Shown here: positions 43,290-48,000 of the stretch, one piece after another | How positions within the stretch are numbered: position 1 is the stretch's first letter | Layout of the letters: the number at the start of each line of letters is the position of its first letter | DNA from: Anaeramoeba ignava | Lineage: Eukaryota; Metamonada; Anaeramoebidae | DNA: 48,000 nt | Reading direction: 5' to 3' | NCBI GenBank assembly: GCA_028826165.1 | Contig: JAPDFW010000072.1 | Location: forward strand, 160,001-208,000 | Position numbers and translations under genes: made by a program | The notes under the pieces: generated by a model | The model's database searches: none | What the model was told of the DNA's origin: nothing | What the model saw: only the letters and a program-made list of their open reading frames with translations

Positions 43290-43590
43290 TTTAAATTTTG
43301 ATTTTAATTTTAATTTTAATTTTGATTTTAATTTTAATTTTAAATTTTTAATTTTAATTTTAATTTTAATTTTAATTTTAATTTTAATTTTAAATTTTGA
43401 TTTTAATTTTAATTTTAATTTTAATTTTGATTTTAATTTTAATTTTAATTTTAATTTTAATTTTAAATTTTAATTTGGATTTTAATTTTAATTTTGATTT
43501 TAATTTTAATTTGGATTTGAATTTTAATTTTGATTTTGATTTTAAATTTTAATTTTAAATTTTAATTTTAATTTTTAAATTGAATTTTTT
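43290..43590. repeat. TTTTAA/TTTTGA hexamer tract
   Basis: Intergenic. With 43130-43290 and 43590-43750 (plain AT-rich) it separates two minus-strand genes. Confidence 0.75.
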
Positions 43591-43719
43591 TTAAATCAGA
43601 AGAAAATTAATCTTTTTTTTAATTTAAATATTTAATTTTAATTTGGATTTAAACCGAAAATTATAAATTGCAATTTAGTTTTTTAAATAATTTTAAATTT
43701 TTAATAAATTTTAAAAGAA

Positions 43720-43860
43720 AAATTCTTTTAATTTTTAATTTAAAATCCTTTTATTTTTACATATTTGATAAATCAGATTTTGTTTTTCTTAATTGAATAT
43801 CTTTTTAAGTTCAATTTTTTATTTTTCATTTCATTTGGAAAAGAAAAATGAAAAATTACA
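43720..43860 (-). pseudogene. Decayed duplicate of the one-helix micro-protein gene
   Basis: Compared with 43960-44130, this stretch keeps the promoter (TTTTTCATTTTTCTTTTCC), AATTAAGAAAAACA, TATCAAATATGTAAAAA and the downstream flank AATTTTTAATTTAAAA, but the membrane helix is lost and the frames are closed (ATGAAATGA). Confidence 0.55.
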
Positions 43861-44004
43861 ATTGTTAAAAAATTTTTATTTTTCGAAAATTAAAATTATG
43901 CAAAAAAAGGCAACTAAATAATTTTTAAATTTTTTTTTTTTAATAAATTTTAAAAGAAAAATTCTTTTTAATTTTTAATTTAAAAAACTTCATTTTTTTT
44001 CCTT

Positions 44005-44121
44005 TTATTTTTTTTTTACATATTTGATAAAAGAACTTGTTGTGTTTTTTCTTAATTGTAACCAAATTGCAAAGAAAAGAACTAATGCAATAAGAAATTT
44101 TTTATATTTTTCAAATTTCAT
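44005..44121 (-). CDS. One-helix membrane micro-protein, 38 residues or a first exon
   Basis: MKFEKYKKFLIALVLFFAIW then LQLRKNTTSSFIKYVKKK: a single hydrophobic helix with basic flanks. It starts immediately downstream of a strong promoter element in the divergent promoter shared with importin-alpha. The end TAT-GTAAAA is also a good splice donor, so this could be exon 1 of a longer protein; a small subunit such as DPM3 would have such an N-terminus, but no second exon is evident. Confidence 0.5.
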   Translation of the reverse strand: MKFEKYKKFLIALVLFFAIWLQLRKNTTSSFIKYVKKK

Positions 44122-44201
44122 TTTAAAAAGGAAAAAAAAAAATGAAAAAAAAAATTCAAATTAAAAATTAATTTTTTTCATTTTTTTTCCTTTTTAAAAT
44201 T
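44122..44201. promoter_or_regulatory. Divergent promoter with mirrored TTTCATTTTT elements
   Basis: Only 80 bp separate two start codons. Minus strand: TTTCATTTTTTTTTTTCC, TTTTTAAA, ATG. Plus strand: TTTCATTTTTTTTCC, TTTTTAAA, ATG. The two halves are nearly mirror images, which points to a core promoter element and very short 5' leaders. Confidence 0.65.
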
Positions 44202-47200
44202 ATGGATAAAATTTCAATTAGTCTTGAATCAAATTTTTCAGATGTTAGAAAGTTTCCTATTAATTTTATTACTGTAGATATGCTTTTTGAGACTTTTTCT
44301 GTTGAAGTAAAATATTTAGAAGATCAATCACTTCAAAAAATTTTTCCAATAAATGGTGAGTTTGTAGATTTGAATCCAGCAAAAGAATATATAATTCCTG
44401 ATGAAAGAAATAATGAAAATGATAATCAAATGGTTCTTGTAAGAAACTTTAAAACTTTAAAAACTTTAAACACTTTAAAACAATTTAAATACAATTTAAA
44501 TACAATTTAAATACAATTTAAAAACAATTTAAATACAATTTAAATACAATTTAAATACAATTTAAATACAATTTAAATACAATTTAAAAACAATTTAAAT
44601 ACAATTTAAATTTAAAAACTTTAAAGTGCTTTAAAAAATTTAAAAACTTTTTAAAAACAATTTAAGCTTTAAAAAATTTAAAACTTTAAAAATTTAAAAA
44701 CAATTTAAATACAATTTAAATACAATTTAAAAACAATTTAAAATTTAACAATTTAAAAACAATTTAAATACAATTTAAATACAATTTAAATACAATTTAA
44801 ATACAATTTAAATACAATTTAAATACAATTTAAATACAATTTAAGAAACTTTAAAACTTTAAAACTTTAAAAACTTTAAACACTTTAAAACAATTTAAAA
44901 ACAATTTAAATATAATTTAAAAACAATTTAGATACAATTTAAAAACTTTAAAACAATTTAATACAATTTAAATACAATTTAAATACAATTTAAAAACAAT
45001 TTAAGAAACTTTAAAACAATTTAAATACAATTTAAATACAATTTAAAAACAATTTAAACACTTTAAAACAATTTAAATACAATTTAAAAACTTTAAAACA
45101 ATTTAATACAATTTAAATACAATTTAAACACAATTTAAAAAATTTAAAAATTTAAAAATAATTTAAATGATTTAAAATACAATTTAAATACAATTTAAAT
45201 ACAATTTAAATACAATTTAAATACAATTTAAAAACAATTTAAATACAATTTAAATACAATTTAAATACAATTTAAACAATTTAAAACAATTTAAATACAA
45301 TTTAAATACAATTTAAACAATTTAAAACAATTTAAATACAATTTAAAACAATTTAAAAACAATTTAAAAAAATTTAAAAACAATTTAAAATACAATTTAA
45401 ATACAATTTAAAAACACTTTAAAACAATTTAAAAACAATTTAAAAACTTTAAAACAATTTAAAACAATTTAAATTTTAAATACAATTTAAATACAATTTA
45501 AAAACAATTTAAATACAATTTAAATACAATTTAAATACAATTTAAATACAATTTAAAAACAATTTAAAAACAATTTAAATACAATTTAAATACAATTTAA
45601 ATACAATTTAAAAACACTTTAAAACAATTGTTAAAACAAAATTAATTTTAAAATTTACAAAATTTCAAATTTATTTTCAAGGATCCTCTTCCTAAAGTTA
45701 TTGAACAAATAAATCCAAAAGAACCTCAATTAAAATTCTTAATTCAATTAAGAAAACATTTATCAGTTGAATCACATCCACCAATTGAACAAGCTATACA
45801 ATTAGGAGTAATTTCAAAATTGGTTGAATTACTTCACTCTCAAAGCACAGAAATTCAAGTTAATAATTCAAAATGATTAAAAAACAAATTATTCAAATCA
45901 ATTTGTTCAAATTTATTTTCAAATTTATTTTCAAATTTATTTTCAAATTTATTTTCAAATTTATTTTCAAATTTATTTCCAAATTTATTTCCAAATTTAT
46001 TTCCAAATTTATTTCCAAATTTATTTCCAAATTTATTTCCAAATTCATTTCTAAATTTATTTCCAAATTTATTTTATAAATAAATTTAGTTTGAATCTGC
46101 TTGGATTTTAACAAATATTGCTTCAGGAAATACAAGACAAACACAAGCAGTTGTTCAACATGGAGCATTACCAGTTTTTGTTGAATTACTTAATTCACCT
46201 TCAGAAGAAGTTCGAGATCAAGTATTAAAATAAATATTTGAAAAAGAAGATCAAAAAAGAGAAATTCTTAATTAATTTATTTAAATTTTCTTTTGACAAA
46301 AAAGGTTGTTTGGGCAATTGGAAATATTGCAGGAGTTTCTGTTTATTTGAAATTAGAGTAAATTTATTTCTAAAATTCTAATTTATTTTATAAATCAAAG
46401 TTTTGTTTTTCAACAACTAACAAATATTGTTTGGACAATTTCAAAATTTATGCAGTTGTTCAAAACCATTACCAGTTTTTTTCTGAAGTAAATTAAATCA
46501 AATTTCAAATTCAAATTCGAAATCAAATAAAATCAAATTTGAAATTAAATCAAAAAAAAATCAAATCTTAAATTAATTTATTTAAATTTTCTTTTGAAAA
46601 AATTCAAATTTAAATTTAAAAAAATTCAAATCAAATTGGTTTAAATCAAATTTAAATTCAAATTCGCTCAAATTAAATCAAATAAATTTAAATTAATATT
46701 CTTTCTAATCAAACTTGACTTTCAACAACTAGAAATGTTGTTTGGACAATTTCTAATTTATGTAGAGGAAAACCAAAACCAGAATTTTCTGAAGTAAATC
46801 AAATTAAATTAAATCAAATTAAATCAAATTAAATCAAATTAAATCAAATCAAATCAAATCAAATCAAATCAAATCAAATCAAATCTTAAATTAAATTAAA
46901 TTTAAATTCAATTAAATTAAATTAAATCAATTCAAATCAAATCAAATCAAATCAAATCAATTCAAATCAAATCAAATCAAATCAAATCAAATCAAATCAA
47001 ATCAAATCAAATTCAAATCAAATCAAATTAAATTAAAATCAAATTAAATTAAATCAAATTAAATTTAAATCAAATTAAATTAAATTAAATTAAATTAAAT
47101 CAAATAAATTTAAATTAAATGAATTTAGATTTCAAAAATTCTTCCTTTTCTTTTAAAAATTCTTTATTCAGAAGATGAAGTTACAGTTAATGATGCTTTA

Positions 47201-47765
47201 TGGGCAATTTCTTATATTTCTGATGGTCCAAATGAAATGATTCAAGCTGTAATCGAATCAGGATTACTTTTTCGAGTTGTGAATTTACTTTCGTAATTAA
47301 AATTTTATTGAAATAAATTTTTTCCAAACAAAATCAAAAATTAAAACAAAAATAAGACATAAATCTATTGAAATTCAAGTTCCTGCTCTTCGTATTGTTG
47401 GAAATATTGTTTCTGGAGATGATGAACAAGCTCAAACAGTTATTGATTTTAATGCTGTTCCACATTTTTTGAAATTATTATCAAGTGATAAAGGTTCTAT
47501 AAGGTTTATAATTTTTTCCTTTTAGATTTTAAAGAAAAAAACCAAAAAAGAACTCAATTCCTTTTTTATTTTTTTTTAGAAAGGAAACCTGTTGGACAAT
47601 TTCAAATATTACTGCTGGAACTCAAGATCAAATTCAAACTATTTTGGATGCAGGAATTATTCCAAAATTAGTTAAAATTATGGACGCAGATTTATTTGCA
47701 GTTAAAAAAGAAGCAGCATGGGCAATTGCAAATGCAAGTTCTGGAGGATCTGTTGAACAAATTGA
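44202..47765 (+). CDS. Importin subunit alpha, partial (3' end outside the window)
   Basis: Exons 44202-44438, 45682-45858, 46090-46221, 46305-46357, 46733-46793, 47129-47292, 47357-47503, 47580-47765, all phase-consistent. Armadillo repeats with the NLS-binding Trp/Asn ladder are clear: [77 protein letters not shown]. The protein carries NLS cargo into the nucleus with importin-beta. Oddly, the first 79 residues ([18 protein letters not shown]...) are not basic and show no importin-beta-binding domain. Repeat 3 is short (exon 4 reads GVSVYLKLE). Introns 1, 2 and 5 are repeat-filled. Confidence 0.85.
44439..45681. repeat. Intron 1 of importin-alpha: ATACAATTTAA tandem array
   Basis: About 1.2 kb of 11-bp ATACAATTTAA and AAACAATTTAA units between a GTAAGA donor and a CAAG acceptor. 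Confidence 0.85.
45900..46075. repeat. Intron 2 of importin-alpha: AAATTTATTTTC 12-mer array
   Basis: About 14 units of AAATTTATTTTC/AAATTTATTTCC. Open frames on both strands here are periodic artefacts. Confidence 0.85.
46415..46495 (+). pseudogene. Dead chimeric exon inside an importin-alpha intron
   Basis: The first half (AATATTGTTTGGACAATTTC, then AAATTTATG) copies exon 5 (46733-46793). The second half (GCAGTTGTTCAA, ATTACCAGTTTTT) copies part of exon 3. The end CTGAAGTAAAT again matches exon 5. The acceptor AG of exon 5 (CAACTAG) is CAACTAA here and the frame closes, so it cannot be spliced in. Confidence 0.6.
46794..47128. repeat. Intron 5 of importin-alpha: AAATC pentamer array
   Basis: (AAATC)n and (AAATT)n tracts, a unit not seen in the other introns. 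Confidence 0.8.
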
Positions 47766-48000
47766 GTATTTATTTAATTCAATATTTAATTCAACATTAT
47801 TTCAATATTTATTTCAATATTTATTTTTATATTTCAATATTTAATTCAATATTTAATTCAATATTTATTTTTATATTTATTTTAATATTTATTTTAAATA
47901 ACAGAATGAATAAAAAATTTCGGTTTGGAGCCTCTAGATCTCGAATTCCAAGAGAGCTTTTTTCTTTTTGTTTTTTCTTTTTGTTTTTTCTTTTTGTTTT
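47766..48000 (+). other. Importin-alpha intron and an unexplained GC-rich island
   Basis: 47766-47904 is an AATATTTATTT repeat intron. At about 47922-47958 a segment far richer in G+C than its surroundings contains the overlapping palindromes TCTAGA, AGATCT and GAATTC and is followed by T runs. It could be the next exon (AACAG acceptor at 47900-47904, phase fits, MNKKFRFGASRSRIPREL), the end of an RNA gene, or foreign sequence. It does not match importin-alpha as I know it. Confidence 0.4.

Noticed and set aside
47917-47960. tRNA gene on either strand
   Set aside because: No pairing acceptor or T arm can be drawn around CTCGAATTCC, and no A box is present.
1-48000. Reassigned stop codons
   Set aside because: All confident genes (RPL17, importin-alpha, CCDC47, three RCC1-BTB) read without internal TAA, TAG or TGA, and TAA or TAG end them; the stops met elsewhere are explained by frameshifts or introns.

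Overview
This is a window of a very AT-rich nuclear genome from a microbial eukaryote. It has spliceosomal introns (GTAAA/GTAAT donors, TAG acceptors), a uL22/RPL17 gene, CCDC47 and importin-alpha. It also has an amplified family of RCC1-BTB proteins with long Asn/Glu/Gln runs. The standard genetic code reads cleanly. My best guess is an amoeboid protist of the Anaeramoeba type, where RCC1/BTB genes are abundant; an amoebozoan is not excluded, and nothing here is diagnostic.

Layout. 46-348: relic of a BTB gene. 1698-7417: three frameshifted RCC1-BTB paralogs on the minus strand. 7494-10851: CCDC47, five exons, minus. 10959-13719: Gln/Asn-rich protein with three copies of an unrecognised domain, minus. 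13809-18593: ARM-like plus ankyrin gene, plus strand. 18796-27005: RING, kinase (four tandem exon copies) and ankyrin gene, minus, converging on the previous one. 27550-35397: three intact and one broken RCC1-BTB gene, minus. 35451-38002: Sel1, ankyrin-like and BTB gene, minus. 38354-39185: frameshifted carrier-like membrane protein. 39287-39439: tRNA-like element. 39731-42332: RPL17. 42581-43129: small basic protein. 44005-44121: one-helix micro-protein. 44202-47765: importin-alpha, plus, running off the window end.

The outstanding signal is splicing structure. Between the ankyrin exons of the two convergent genes, the introns are interrupted every 55-110 bp by AG-NNN-GTAA, always with exactly three bases between acceptor and donor. 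I count 36 sites in the plus gene and 23 in the minus gene. Two more lie in the Sel1/BTB gene, at the equivalent place after an ankyrin-like exon. Read as single-codon exons they are all in phase, contain no stop codon, are richer in G+C (51 of 177 bases) than the introns around them, and supply the missing residues of the ankyrin beta-hairpin loops (for example DKREG before LTPLH). The plus gene would then have 47 exons, 36 of them one codon long.

Other themes: (1) RCC1-BTB paralogs with a nearly constant BTB half and a propeller half that varies at particular loop positions; (2) a TTTCATTTTT element just upstream of most start codons, including two divergent promoters; (3) large introns each filled by a different private tandem repeat; (4) many single-base frameshifts in duplicated genes, which could be decay or assembly error.
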